Assembly (NCBI GenBank): GCA_026873275.1
Contig: JANTUC010000014.1
Location: forward strand, 1,364,001-1,428,000
Direction of reading: 5' to 3'
Length of the DNA: 64,000 nt
DNA from: Pseudopithomyces maydicus
Lineage: Eukaryota > Ascomycota > Dothideomycetes > Pleosporales > Didymosphaeriaceae
Part shown: positions 1-12,069 of the stretch, piece after piece
How the letters are laid out: each line of letters opens with the position of its first letter
Numbering within the stretch: position 1 is the stretch's first letter
Notes under the pieces: model-generated
What the model was told of the DNA's origin: nothing
Database searches by the model: none
What the model saw: the letters and a program-made list of their open reading frames with translations, nothing else
Position numbers and translations under genes: made by a program

Positions 1-421
1 TCAGGGATCGACGTTATTTCAGCGCTTTCAAACCACTGGCTGTGGCTGGTCATGTGTCACTGTTTCCACTGCTATTCACACCCGCAGAATTCCCGATCAA
101 GACTGTCTACACCATAGTATGGCTTGTAGCCTTCCTGATGGCTTTCGATCGTCTCGCGCCGGCGTAAGTCCGATGCCATATCTCCAGTACCACGCTGACT
201 TCCCTGACAGATCCTCCCAACTTCGGGTCTTCTTGTTTGATCGCTTCTCATTCTACTATATTGCCCTGTCGATACCATTGATAGCGTATTGCTCACTTAT
301 TCATGGCCTTGTGTTCGGTGAGAGATTGGAATTCCTGCCACTGATGTTCATCAGTTCATACTCCGCGATAGGAGTAGTGGGGAGCTGGATTGGGTTCTCA
401 GTGGTATACTTGGACTCATAG
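1..421 (+). CDS. ALG8: ALG8-type glucosyltransferase, 3' end only
   Basis: C-terminal part of an ALG6/ALG8-family enzyme. ALG8 adds the second glucose to the lipid-linked oligosaccharide in the ER lumen, using dolichyl-phosphate glucose. The gene enters from the left edge, so its start is missing. Two exons are visible, 1-163 and 211-421, joined across a 47 nt intron (GTAAGT donor, CAG acceptor) that keeps frame. The first exon encodes a block reading GHVSLFPLLFTPAEFPIK, matching the conserved ALG8 segment around 'GHYSLFPLLFTAPELPIK'. The second encodes hydrophobic helices with EFLPLMFISSYSAIGVVGSW, like the last transmembrane segments of ALG8. These blocks favour ALG8 over ALG6. The stop is at 419-421. 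Confidence 0.85.
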   Translation, partial: QGSTLFQRFQTTGCGWSCVTVSTAIHTRRIPDQDCLHHSMACSLPDGFRSSRAGVSPMPYLQYHADFPDRSSQLRVFLFDRFSFYYIALSIPLIAYCSLIHGLVFGERLEFLPLMFISSYSAIGVVGSWIGFSVVYLDS

Positions 422-1518
422 ACTCGGATTAGTTCATGTATTCTACATGGTTCTCATTGAATTACATTCGTCTTTATCTACAATTCAACCTGGGGCATCT
501 GGGGTCAAGGTCGAGGCAGCAATCTTTCTTACCACGTCCTGCATACTCGTGTGATGGTGCCCCAATTCGTGTCTGAGATATGGTAGGCGTCCTGTGGTAT
601 TCCAGGCGGTCCCAAATGGCTAGAAAGCATAGCTGATAGTGCATTGAGCATCGTCGCGGATGTCTCGGTTATAAGCTGGGTGTAGGGAGTATGGAGGCAG
701 AGAGGGAGGACGATCGACAGACCCCATATGATGAGATAATTCCCCCTGATGACTTCTGATAGTGCATAATGGTGAATTCGGTTCATAAATCAACTGTATA
801 TACTTTATTAACCTGTATGTGGACGGATGCGGGCAATTGTGTGGTAGGGTTGATTTGGTTGTGGAAGTGGGTCAGGCTGCTGTCTGGGATAGCTCAAAGC
901 ATAGAGGCGTCATGTGTAGTATCCCCTTCGCGTATACCCAATCAACCTCTAATATACCGAATCGAAGTGTATTCAGACATGTTCAACCTCAATATCCCGA
1001 TTCTGGGCATCAAAACGAGCCCAAATACGCTGGGGTCTGGCCTGCGGGTGTGCGCGTCACGGCGAGGTGGAAGAAGGAGCGTTTAGGGTGCTTGTCCTAG
1101 TAGGGCTAGCTTGAGGGACGTCCGCGCCGCTGGGCATTTTCTACTCTACCCTTTGACCCTCTGTATAATAGCTGCCTCTTACTCTCTCTTTCTGCAACCA
1201 CCCCGCCGACCGTCGTTATCCCACCACACTCACAACCAACGCCGTCATACAAACCACGCGAAACGCGCATCAAGACGCGTCTCGGAACGCTGTTCGGATC
1301 GATTGCGGAACACCACCACTCGCTCGACGATTACCTGCGACGCGCGGACGCGATCCACGGCGCTCGAGGCGTTTCCCTAAGGCTCGTACTATACATCCCA
1401 TCGTGGGAAGGCACCCAAAACCTACCGAATCGAGCGCAATCGACTTTGCGACAGCGCTGAGGTTTGCGACGCGACATTGTAAACCCAGCGGCTTCCGATG
1501 ACCTAAGGTTTGAACAAG
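422..1518. other. Intergenic, ALG8 3' side and ITC1 upstream region
   Basis: About 1.1 kb between ALG8 and the proposed ITC1 start. It holds only short overlapping open frames without recognisable domains. A C- and T-rich stretch at about 1130-1260 and CG-containing sequence at 1230-1380 probably belong to the ITC1 promoter or 5' leader. No RNA gene or repeat was recognised. Confidence 0.6.
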
Positions 1519-4500
1519 ATGGTACAGACAGGGTGTGAGCCTTACTCTCGATACACGTCACTCATATTTCTAGGTTCAATACAAACGCAAACCCGTCAAA
1601 ACCGAACCGCCGCCGGCCTTCATCGACGACAATACCGAGGTGCGCCCTTGCTTCTTGTATATTGCATGGTACATACACTAAGTGTTGGGCAGGTATGGGT
1701 TATTGAACAGACCGGCGAAGTCTTCCTGGACTACGAGAAATACCTGAACAGGTATGTATTCACCGCTGAGACAGGAGGTGACGTTGCTAACGTGAATGGC
1801 AGGCGCGATTTTTATCTGCAGGCAAGAGCCCCACCACGCGCACCTTCCCCACACGCGGTGCCTAAAGACTCGAGTCTAACATATTTATAGAGGGTGTTCA
1901 CGTGTGAATCAACCGGTCACTCCGGCTACACGTTCTTTGAAGCCATGGAGAGCGAGGTACGTCCGGGTCGCACGTTGGAAGAGGTCCTGAAGAGCGTGAC
2001 CATAACCACGCCACAGCAAGAAGCAGCGCAGGAGATCGACAGCACACTTCCAGAAGGTCTTCGCGCACGAGTGCTCGAATGGGTCCAGTTCATGACCATC
2101 CCTCGCATGGATGATTTGGGTAAGTTCTTACAGCTTTGGACGTGTGTTATGCCACTGACATGTGTTCGCAGTCAACCAGGTCTTCGACGTGAGTCCGTGT
2201 TATTATATGCATCCAACGTTCATCTAACTGGCAATTTAGCATTTCCGTGAACACTATAGCGTCGGTGACCGTATTGTTTTGGACTCAGAGCAGGGGCGAC
2301 GTCCTGGTATGATCAAGAGTATGACAGATACATCGCGCCTTCACAGCATGTTCAACGGCCAGTTGAACGAGGACTTTCGCTCATATACTTACATATGTGC
2401 CATGGACAATGGAGAAGAACTAACACGCTACAAAGCTTCCGAACTCATGCGAGATCGACGGGTCTACTCCAAGATAATTCTCAAGCAATTTCTGCGAAGT
2501 GCTGTCAACCGAGAGCCTTGGCACGGGGCACCGTGGTTAGTTAAAGACCATCTTGCAAAGCGTTACAATATCCCAACCAAGCTCCCGGACGCCAAGACTC
2601 GAGAAGCTATTGTTGCTGCTAAGAAGGCAGCTATTGCAGATAGAGCAGCTATTATAATGGGTGCGGACGGCGGGTCACCTCCGGTGAATTATCCCAATGC
2701 TGGAAGCTACCAAATGAATGGCGTCCGGTCGATACAAGGAAACGGCCAGGGACCAATTTCGATCGGTCCACACCCTGGAGGTCAACCCCATGGACTTGTC
2801 GGCACTGCTGTTCCAATCCCTCCATACCCGTATTCCGGACCTCAAAATCACTATAGTGGACCGCTACCCCATCTTCAAAACGCTGCATCACACCAACCTC
2901 AGCTTATTCAAACAGGTCTGCCACCACACCTACAGGTCGCAAACGGCAGTCGATTGCCTCACCCGCAAAACCCCAACCTTTCACCCCACGGAGCTGGCCA
3001 GGTGTCGTCCAACATACCGCCACATCTTGCCCAGCAAGTACCCCCCAGGGCGCGGGTGGTCTACCTATCAGTTTGCCGTTCCAGAACAACTTCATGCAAT
3101 ATCAAACACTTGCGCCGCCGCCACATGCACAACAGCACACAGCACCAGCACCTCGTCCGTTTGAGCCTATCAAATATCCTATCGACGACCTGAGAATCAA
3201 ACACCCACGCGTCAATGTAACACGACCCGCATTGAAGTTCTTTTCAGACGATGTCCCCGAGGGCAATGATGAGCCGGATGAAGATAAGAAGACAGGTATT
3301 CTCATGAAGAGCATCGGTCCCATTCTGACTATCTGGGAGACCCTTAACGTTCACGACGGCGTCTACTCCTTGGATTCGTTTACTCTAGATGATTTCGTGG
3401 AGGCCATGGGCTATTCAGCTGAAGAGCCCGAGTGTGAGTTATTGGTCGAGGTACACTGTGCCGTACTCAAACAATATGTAAGCTCTTCAGGCAAGCTACA
3501 GATACAGCTGCCCCACATAACCGACGAGGACGAATCTTCAGATGAAGAAGATGACGATGAGAGCAAAGAAGCGACCCCTGAACCAGAGCCACCGAAGCGC
3601 ACCACACGCAGCAGCTTACGGAAGTCTGAAATTGCTGAGATTGTGGAGAAACCGCGAACGCCCACGCCTGAGCCCCCAAGCAAATTCACAATGCGGCCGA
3701 TTTTGTTGCCGAGTACGACTGGGTGGAGGAATGCCAGGAGCGAAAGTTCAAAGATGGTGGCTGGCAAGCCATGTTGGTAGCGGTACTCCACCGCCTATCG
3801 TACAATCCTGCACATAAAGAAGATTGCGATGAAATCCTCTCCCAGCTAGTGCCTCCCGACGAGGAACCTTCGGTCGAGAATATCGTGGAAAACTACCTCA
3901 ACATGGACGTCAATCTGCGCATCACTGCTTTGGACATCGTTCTGCGGCTCACAGTTACCACAGAAGAGTTCCGCGAATTGCTACAGACTGCTGCTCAGGA
4001 CATGACTAATCTACGCAAGGAAAAGATCGAGTTCCAGCGCAAGCGAAAAGAGCTGTGAGTAGAACTATGCATCTCGTTGTTTGGTAGTGACTGACTTATG
4101 GATAGGGCCGACGAAATGTTCAAGCTTGATATTGAGCGTAAGATTGCGCTACCGCTCAATACACCTCAGTCCCCCACCGAAACCAAAGACACACCTGATG
4201 TCTCCATGACAGATGTCAACGATGGCAAAGAAGAGGAAGATGCCAGCGAGTCCGAAGGCGAGGCTCAGACTGCCCGAAAAATCCGTAAGGCTGTGAAGCA
4301 AACGAAACGCAAGCGTGACAGCGAGGTCGCCAAGAAAGAAAAAGCTAAGAAGGCGAAGGCCGATGCTGCCAAGACCAAGCAGCAGCGTGACTGGGAAAAA
4401 CTTCTAGATGACATTGAGAAGAAGAAGGAGCAACTCAGGGAATGTGAGGCTAACATCCAAGAGTTGGACGACGACCTTCGAGAGGCAAAGGTGCACCGTT

Positions 4501-5171
4501 CAACGATTCTGGGTAAGGACCGCTTCTTGAACAAATACTACTGGTTCGAGCACAACGGCATGCCTTTTGGTGGCGTGCCGCAATCTTCCACGGCGGAGTA
4601 CGGCTATGCAAATGGCCGCGTGTGGGTCCAAGGTCCGGACGAAATGGAATTCCAGCCGAACCTGACTGAACTGGCGTGTGAACAGGACAAGCAAGAGTTT
4701 GGGTGGACTGTGCCATTGCGTAAATCTTGCGAGGAGGGTGACACTCACCTGACGAATTCGCGCGAATGGGGTTACTATGACGATCCCGAGGATATTGAGA
4801 AGCTCATCTCATGGCTCGACGAGCGCGGCACCAGAGAGAAGGCGCTGCGTAAAGAACTCGTCCTGTTCAAGGATCGCATCGCAGAGTACATGGTGAAGCT
4901 GAAGGAGCACCTGGACGATGTCGAGGACGAGGACGAAGAGATGGAAGACGAGGAGGAGGAAGAAGCACCCAAGACGCGCTCGACGCGCAACAAGACCAGC
5001 GCATCAGCGGAGAAGGAAAAGGACAAGGACGACGACGAGCCCCGTTGCTTGGCGTGGACCAACAGCATCATGCGCGATAGGTATGGCCACAACCACAGCG
5101 AAGAGTACGAGCCGCCGCGGAGGGGCAGGAAGGGAACCGCAAAGGCGGCTAGAGGCAAGGGCCGAAAGTGA
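1519..5171 (+). CDS. ITC1: ISW2-complex subunit Itc1 (WAC, DDT, WHIM domains)
   Basis: Itc1/ACF1-type regulatory subunit that binds DNA and positions the ISWI ATPase on nucleosomes. Proposed exons: 1519-1521, 1574-1639, 1693-1751, 1803-1821, 1891-2119, 2172-2188, 2240-4054 and 4106-5171, giving about 1,091 residues if two missing bases are allowed. The WAC domain (residues about 24-110) contains EVWVIEQTGEVFLDYEKYL and CESTGHSGYTFFEAMESE. A DDT domain lies near residues 480-545 (YSLDSFTLDDFVEAMGYS), then a charged coiled coil and a WHIM/WSD segment near 865-930 (KDRFLNKYYWFEHNG). The tail is acidic, then basic. Oddities: the first coding exon is only ATG; the 1822 intron has a GC donor; frame is lost at a C6 run (3041-3046) and a C5 run (3673-3677). 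At the first site a 47 nt intron ending in the C run is an alternative. Confidence 0.85.
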
Positions 5172-6200
5172 TCTTCCGCAAAACTTGAGGTAACATGGCG
5201 ACTATCGACCTACCGAGTTCTTCCAGCACCACAACAGTATTCTAAGCCACTTTGGCGACTTTTCTTCTAGACGTGTGCAACGGTCACCGGAGGCTGCATG
5301 GGCAGAGAGCAAAGCCGTATACAAGAACCAGCGCTTTCTCGACACCCCACTCGCATATTTGAGCTTTCACGAATGACGACAGGCGACCTCGGCGTTTTCC
5401 CCTTCTCTCTCTCTTTTTTTATCTTCATTTCCTGTTTTGCATGGCTGAGTGGCGACGGGCTGGGTAAGATGGAATGTGTGTGCGTGCATCTTCTGGCGTT
5501 TTGACAAGGTCATCATAATTTTTTTTTCTCACACGGCGCTGGATCAAGACAGGGGAGAGTCGTAGGATGGATTTCTCTGTTTCTGGCTGTCTGTGGAGGG
5601 ACCGGGCTTGCATCTTCATGTCGTTCGTGTGAGTTCCCGTGGTGGGGATCTGTCTAGCATAGCCTGCATCGAGGTAGCATCATTACACGGTGGGAGGTTG
5701 TTTGATGCGTGTACTTATACAGAGAATGCATTGTTTTTGGCAAGGTAGATGGCGAATGGATAGGTTTGGTAATGCGCTTATTAGACGCTCATATGGTGAT
5801 GCCATGTACTTGAGGCCATTTGGGCTACTGGGGAGGCCATGCATGCTCGGCCAAAACTGATCATGGAAACCAGATCAAGATACCGCTACTAGAATAGTGC
5901 TGCAGTGCTAGTTTATAAGAGGACTCTTGAGAATGTAAATGGCTGTGCTTTTGAGATGCGGTTTCCATGGCTGGCCTGAAACAGGATTAGCGGATCACGT
6001 GATATCCCAACGCCAGGCGGAGCGCGAGCCACTGCATCTGGGTACACGCGACGCCGCAGCCGCAACTGGCGCACCCCATCGATATCTTCTGTCCACAACC
6101 CTGTCTCCCCTTCTCGGACAGGTACATTCTCTCATCCGACCCCGGAATTCTACACAACGGGATTCGCCCCCCGTCGAACGCAGCGTCGACACCACGAGCC
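5172..6200. other. Intergenic between ITC1 and SGF73
   Basis: About 1 kb downstream of ITC1 and upstream of SGF73. It contains T-rich tracts (5400-5430, 5519-5527) likely in the ITC1 3' untranslated region. No conserved coding frame was seen on either strand. The last 200 bases before 6201 are GC-richer and likely hold the SGF73 promoter and leader. Confidence 0.55.
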
Positions 6201-7753
6201 ATGGCCGCCAACGGGGTTGTCCGCAAAGGTGAGTTCGGCTACGCCCCCTCCCCCACACCTCCGCATGCGCCCATGACGCTCCATGGGCACCCAAGTACGC
6301 GCCAACTTATCTTGCCGTATTTTGGGCCTCCCATCCGTCTGCGGAAACATAGTCCGACGGCCCTGGCTAACATGGCGCAGCATCTTCGCCGCCGGCAAAG
6401 GCCAGCCTCGTCGACAATGATATCATGAGGAAGGTCATAGGCGACAGGAAAGACAAAGGCCTTACGCTCAAGATCAAGAAGTCAGCGCCGAAGCCGACAA
6501 TATCGGGGAACTGGAAGGAAAGCGACGCCAGCAACAAGGATAACCCTCCCACCGGCAGCGTCTCCCCGATCGTCAACGCCCAAGACGAGAAGACCCTCGC
6601 CGGCTTCGCAAACGGCCATCCCGTCGAAGACAAGGTCGACGTCGTCCAATGCAAGCACTGCCGCCGCCCCGTCCTCCGCGCCGCATCCGCCACCCACGTC
6701 CGCGAGTGCCTCAACAAGAAACAAGAGAAGCTCAAGAAGAAAAAGGAAGCCAAGGAAGCCAAAGACGCCGCGCTCCGCAAGGAAAAAGGCGAAGACGACG
6801 ACACGGGCAAGAACGCACGCAAGGCCGTCAAGGGCACCGTCGTCGACGGCGAGGGCGCGAAAAAGGGAAAGAAGCGCAAGCTCGAGGACGGCGACGGCAG
6901 GCCCGGCTCCAAGAAGAAGAAAAAGGACGAGCCCAAGCCAAAGGGCGCAAAGCCAAAGGGCCCCGTCGACGTCGAGAAGCAGTGCGGTGTCGTACTGCCC
7001 AACGGCGGCGCTTGCGCAAGGAGCCTGACGTGCAAGTCCCACAGCATGGGTCTCAAGCGTGCGGTACCCGGTCGCTCGCTCCCCTACGATATGCTCCTCG
7101 CGCAGTACCAGAAGAAAAATCAGGCAAAGCAGCAACGTACGTTTCTCATCTCCCCTCCCCTTCCCACCCCCTTCCCAAATCGCTCCCCCTTCCTCCTCCC
7201 CCCACAACAAACCAACCAAACAACCAACTAACTCCACCCAGGCGCCGCCATCGACGCCAACGCGCCCCTCCCAGAGGACCTCGAGCCCTCAGGCGCCGTC
7301 GACCCGGACGAAGAAAAAGACGCCATCATGACCGCCCTCTCGCGCCACCGCCCCGTCCCCATCGCAACATTCACCCCCGTCTCCCTCTCCGCAAAATACC
7401 AGTTCCGCCGCATGAAAGACATGCTGCGCTCCGCCCTCGGCAACCCCCCCACCTCCACCTCCACCTCCACCAATCCCCCCTCATCCGCATCCGCATCCGC
7501 CACCCTCCCCACCTTCGACCAGACGCCCCTCGCCGCCGCAGCCATGCGCGGCATCGCGCTGAACGGCATCGCCATCCCCGGCAGTGCGGGTTCGGCAGAG
7601 GGCGGAGGGTTCCCGGGGAGTGCGGGGCTGGGCGGGTTCGCGCAGCCGGGGAGCGCGGGGTTGGATGGACCTGGGAGTAGGAGGGGAGTGCGTTGGGGAT
7701 GGGCTTGGGCATGGGGGTGGGAGTGGGGATGGGAACCGGTGGGCAGAGGATGA
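6201..7753 (+). CDS. SGF73: SAGA deubiquitinase-module subunit Sgf73 (ataxin-7 type)
   Basis: Sgf73/ataxin-7 anchors the H2B deubiquitinase module to the SAGA coactivator. Exons 6201-6228, 6381-7136 and 7242-7753 give 431 residues as read. Near residue 99 is a zinc finger of pattern C-x2-C-x11-H-x3-C. A lysine-rich linker follows. The SCA7 domain lies near residues 200-260 (KQCGVVLPNGGACARSLTC, then KSHSMGLKRAVPGRSLPYD), with its C, C, C, H zinc ligands. Exon 3 continues with RRMKDMLRSALG, then low-complexity Gly/Ala/Ser. The last 25 residues as read are Trp/Gly-rich and implausible. Adding one base in the GGGG run at 7683-7686 gives a Gly/Met tail continuing to about 7820 or further, as in relatives. 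The annotated stop is therefore uncertain. Confidence 0.88.
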
Positions 7754-8410
7754 TTGCGCCGGGGCAGTTGCCTGGGCCGCAGAGGAAGGGGAGTATGGCG
7801 AGTGTGGGGGGGCGTCGTAGGAGGGAGAGGGAGAGGGAGAGGAGAGGGGGTTTTGAAAAAGCGTTGGAGGGGGTGGGGTGGTGGGGTTGGATGGTGGTGG
7901 TGGTGTGGCGCAGATGCCGTTGTGGGAGCTGTGTTGTGTGGAGTACGCGTTCATCCATCGGGCATGGGACGGGACTTCCAATTACACTCAGCACGGGGAG
8001 AGCGGAGCGGAGCGGAGCGCAGGAGAGCACATCGCGCGATGTCATTGTCATTGTCGTTGTTGTTGTTGACATCACCACATCACATCGCATCACACTAGCA
8101 AGCAAGAGACGAGGCGAGACGAGACGAGACGGGATGCGATGCGATAGGTCAGGACAGTATGGTATGGTATGGTATGGGCTGGCGTTTTTTAAGGATGGGA
8201 CTCGACTCGCCCTTTAGATACCCTTGTTGCGGGCGTTTTCTTTTTTTTTTTTTACCTTTTCAACTTTGTATACGCATATAGCTTTGGTTGAAGAGCGGGG
8301 AGCTTTGCTTTGTTTTGCTTTGTTTGTGGGTTGGTTGGTTGGGTAGGTGTGTATGTTTGTAGGATAGGATAGGATAGGATAGGGCAGCATAGGATAGGGC
8401 AGCATAGGAT
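7440..8410. repeat. Microsatellite-dense stretch over the SGF73 3' end
   Basis: About 1 kb crowded with short tandem repeats: ACCTCC units near 7450-7475, TCCGCA units near 7485-7500, GGGAGA units near 7820-7845, GAGCG units near 8000-8020, GTT units near 8050-8070, GAGAC units near 8105-8130, TATGG units at 8158-8177, and AGGAT units at 8361-8382 followed by an AGGATAGGGCAGCAT duplication to 8410. The first part lies inside SGF73 coding sequence and the rest in its 3' flank. Confidence 0.8.
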
Positions 8411-8558
8411 AAAGACTCGATTACCTAGAATATTCAAACAAGGTGTGCGTTGTATAGGAATGAACGCATGGATTGAATCGGCAGCATGAGTGGTGGTTGT
8501 GCGTGTGCGTGTTTGGGTGAATGTACGTATATGTATGTATGTACCTACTGAATATGTG

Positions 8559-8665
8559 AATGTGTTTTGTTTATTCAAAAAGGTAGTAGCTGAGCATAAG
8601 CTGACTGGATGAAAATGGATAGATAAAACGCTGTCATCCCCTCTTATGACAATATAAAACGTGGC
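8559..8665 (-). mobile_element. Short interspersed retroposon, copy A (5'-truncated)
   Basis: 107 bp copy on the minus strand, nearly identical to the 3' third of the element at 58413-58726. It begins GCCACGTTTTATATTG and ends AATAAACAAAACA when read on the minus strand. The 9 bp direct repeat GAATATGTG flanks it at 8550-8558 and 8666-8674, as expected of a target-site duplication. No inverted terminal repeats are seen. Confidence 0.8.
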
Positions 8666-9152
8666 GAATATGTGTATATGTATGCGTCGGCGCGAGGGTT
8701 TTGTGTTTGCTTATGCTTCTCTTCCTGCCGAGGGGCAGCTTGGCTGGTATCGGAGATTTGGGCACGTTTATTACGATGATAGTTTTTTTGGGAGTTGGGG
8801 TTTGCTTGTGGAAAGGAGGGGAGGGTGAGCTTGGGTGGGATGTACAAGGTTTTAATTTACTGAATACATATAATTATGCGTCGTAGATCATGGTGAGATA
8901 TTTGGCACTAATGTAACGCTTGTTTGCTGAGTATATCTATTTATATATATTCGTATCTTACTAAGAACGAATAATAGAGGCTTGGAGATATAATTAGTGT
9001 TTATTGTTTTGTTTAATTGATTAAGTAGTGATGACATGGATGGGGGAGGGTAAGAGTGACCACGTAGCTGTCCTACTAAAAGTTCATCATACGATCAATT
9101 TATTCTCCTTCTTGTCTGTAGACAGATTTGGACATTAAGCATACGTTTAAAA

Positions 9153-9265
9153 TGTACGCCACTTTTTATACGGTCACAAGAGGGGAGACAACGTTTTATC
9201 CTACTAAGCATTTGCATCTCCTCATCTTATACTCAGCTACTACTTTTTCGAACAAACAGAACGCA
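9153..9265 (+). mobile_element. Short interspersed retroposon, copy B (diverged)
   Basis: Diverged copy in the same family. It shares TACGCCAC, GTCACAAGAGGGG, ACGTTTTATC, ACTCAGCTACTAC and an A-rich end with the other copies. No clear target-site duplication was found, consistent with an older insertion in an AT-rich setting. Confidence 0.65.
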
Positions 9266-12007
9266 AAATAATAAATATTTTCTTTCTCTTATTCCCACTA
9301 ATCTAGCCACCATTTCCATGTATGCTTTTTGATTTTCTCTTGATGTGCTTGTCTTGGTTTTTTGAAAAAGTAGCACCAGTGTAGCCGAATAGATGGAAAC
9401 AATTAGAAAGAAATCAGTCCCTCTGGTAAAGATTCAATAACGTTCAATGTACTTGAGGCTTTTTTTGACAGCAGGCAGATGGAAAATCAAACACAACCGA
9501 TACGTGCCCCTTGATGTTCACCTGTTACGTGGTCGCTGTCGCAACGAATGTTCAAGTCAGTCAGACGTCAACAAAACTACTGGGGACTTTGTTGGTTTGA
9601 TATCATCCTCGCGCAGTTATGTAGGGGAAAACCGTATAACCTGGAAGACTTTGAAGATAAGATATCAATCAGCAAATTTGGGCATTAAACAACATCTGAT
9701 TGATACAAGAAGGATTTGAGCTCAAACATAAGCCTACATAGTTGATCCTTCAGTGACAGTTCATCTAAACGCATGTACGCGCCCCAAGCGTGGAAATGCA
9801 ATGCAAACCACTCATTCTGACTTAATACCATAGCAGTGTTACGCAACTCCCTTCGGTCCCCATAGTCCAGTACGCGAGACATTCCATTAGAGGTCGTGCT
9901 GCCAAAGCGCCGAGTTTGCCTACTTCCGTGTCGGTTTCCCAGTCAGATTGAAGCAAGTCCCGCACCAGTACGTACGTACGCTGCACTGCGATCCAGCCAG
10001 GTCACGCACGATATTAACAACATCGCGAAACGCAGGTACGTACGTACGTATGAAGTCACTGCATATGCAATGAATAGCAACCCACGTTGCTCACCGAGAA
10101 ACGTGGACACCCGGTAGTCAACGCAATTTAAGAGATCCCCGAACCCACTTGCATGTCACGCCACCGCGTGGTCTTTTAGACGCCGTACATACAGCTGGTA
10201 GGATTCGCGTGGGTGCATGGATGGGGCGCCTAATCTTATGTATGATGGCATGGGTACGAAGGAACCGCTTAGCGGCATGGGTCGCTTTCGTATTGTCGGG
10301 AAGTATCCGGGGGTGCGCATAGATTTTGCCGCGACTCCGACCGAACACCCAAGGTTCTGGGTTAGTGATGGTTCTGTACCGGGGATCAAGTCAGGTGGCG
10401 GTTTTCGGTTATGGTGATTGTATTTTTCTTTAATGTCGGGAATACTGTGGTTTCAGACCTGGGGCGATGACGACACGTTGAGATATTTGGATTGATCATA
10501 TCAGGTACATTTAGAATATGGCAATATCGACATTAATCTGAGCGTTTTATTGGAGATCCTGAAGTCGAGAAGCGTCATGAGGATCATTTGGCAAGGATCA
10601 AGTTTCATGTGACACTATATGCAAACCAATTGGTGAGATTGGTTTTTGTCAGGTAGCTTCGTAGCTCAGGACAGTAGCTGTAAAATATCCTGAAGCAAAT
10701 CCGACGCTATTAATGTACAAATCATGAGACAGTAGGTCTCATTGTCAATCGTAAAGCACGCACACATTATTACTATTTAGATGAGATGCCTGAGGGTGAC
10801 CCATCGAATAGGCTAAGTGACACTGGCTCTGAATATCAGCATCTTTCTTTCTTTTCCAAAGAATGGCGAAATCATCGACATGGAAAATTACCCCAACTAA
10901 TTAGCGTTGCCTTGACATTGAGACGATAGTGCCAAGACATAAAGATGATCGACTTTTCTGTGTTAGCCCAGGAGAAAGGTCTCTGAGATAATCATCTTGG
11001 AGCCTTCTCCGAGATCACGTAAACATTGATACGTTTTACGAAATCTTCCAAAATAGGTAAAATACGAAGTGATTCAATATTTACATCTTCGTCATGAACT
11101 CTCGCATAACCTGTTGTGCTATGCTACAACAGTCACACCACAATCGCATGTTCAATGATATTGAGCGAACCCGCCAGTAGATTGAACTCGTATGCGCCAG
11201 TGGAAGGAATGTCAGCTACATCACGTCGGACAAAGCTAGTCTCCGGTCCGCCCTAGCGGAAGCGGGCCCCGACAACGAGGAGGTCGCTTATCTCGTCCTG
11301 AGCAAAATGCCGTTCTAGTCTCCCTTAATTAACCATAAGAGCTTATACTCCTCATGCACAATGCGGTTCCCGACATGTGGGTCGTTCCTTCGATGTGATG
11401 TGCATTACGGCCGCTAGAGAGATAGTTCCCGCTTTCCCAACTAAACCTTGGTGTGTTATCCTTTGCTTCTGGTTTCTGGGGCAAGGATGTCATGGAGCCG
11501 GTATCGGTGACACGAGGATCATATGGCTATATCGTGAATGTCTTTCCTGGTGGCTGTAAGTTAACTGTACCTTGAGTTGACCTCGTAATGTTCCCCGAGT
11601 GGTTTTGACTTAAAAGAAGACCACCAACAAATCTGACAGGGCCAACAAATCTGACACAACAGCTGACAAGACCAACACAGCCACACGGCCAACATCACCA
11701 ACAAAATCCACACGGATAGTAAGTCAGTGATCCCTTATCTCATCAGAGCCATTAGCCCGGTTCACCATAGCTGCACGCATGCCTCTCGGATCCACTTGGG
11801 GCGGGACGACCGCAAAGCTTGTATTGACTAGGCTCCAAATAGAAATCCCTACACCTAGAACTGGGCCCTTCTGAACGAAGAACGTAGAGAAGGAATGTCG
11901 TTTAGGTGCATTTGAAGTTCTGACCCGCGTACGACATGATCGTAAACTAGGTAGCCAGTTGTAAGAGCAAAGAAAGTCCCTAGTCAACGGACCATATGCT
12001 TCGGTAC

Positions 12008-12014
12008 TATAAAA
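12008..12014 (+). promoter_or_regulatory. Probable TATA box of the FAD-linked oxidase gene
   Basis: TATAAAA lies 56 bases upstream of the proposed ATG at 12070. The distance fits a core promoter with a short leader. Confidence 0.5.
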
Positions 12015-12069
12015 GGTCGCTTGAGTCGTTGTTGGAGTATTCACACTTTGCCTCTTCTATCCTCCAACC

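Larger units (their letters stand above)
8675..12069. other. Gene-free, partly AT-rich block
   Basis: About 3.4 kb with no convincing gene on either strand. 8850-9450 is strongly AT-rich and includes repeat copy B. Short runs of ACGT-type repeats occur at 9968-9982 and 10034-10049. At 11628-11660 the unit CCAACAAATCTGACA occurs twice. A 65-codon minus frame at 9685-9882 has no recognisable similarity. The block separates the conserved ITC1/SGF73 end of the window from the accessory genes. Confidence 0.6.

Noticed and set aside
529..786. Minus-strand 85-codon frame downstream of ALG8
   Set aside because: No family resemblance, no supporting context; open frames of this size occur by chance throughout the window.
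6482..7237. Long antisense frames opposite SGF73
   Set aside because: Shadow frames caused by the strong composition bias of the lysine-rich SGF73 coding sequence.
8361..8410. Telomere-like repeat
   Set aside because: The unit is AGGAT, not TTAGGG, the tract is about 20-50 bases, and conserved genes lie on both sides.
9685..9882. Small minus-strand gene of 65 codons
   Set aside because: No recognisable motif, no splice context, and it lies in a gene-free AT-rich block; could be chance or an old relic.
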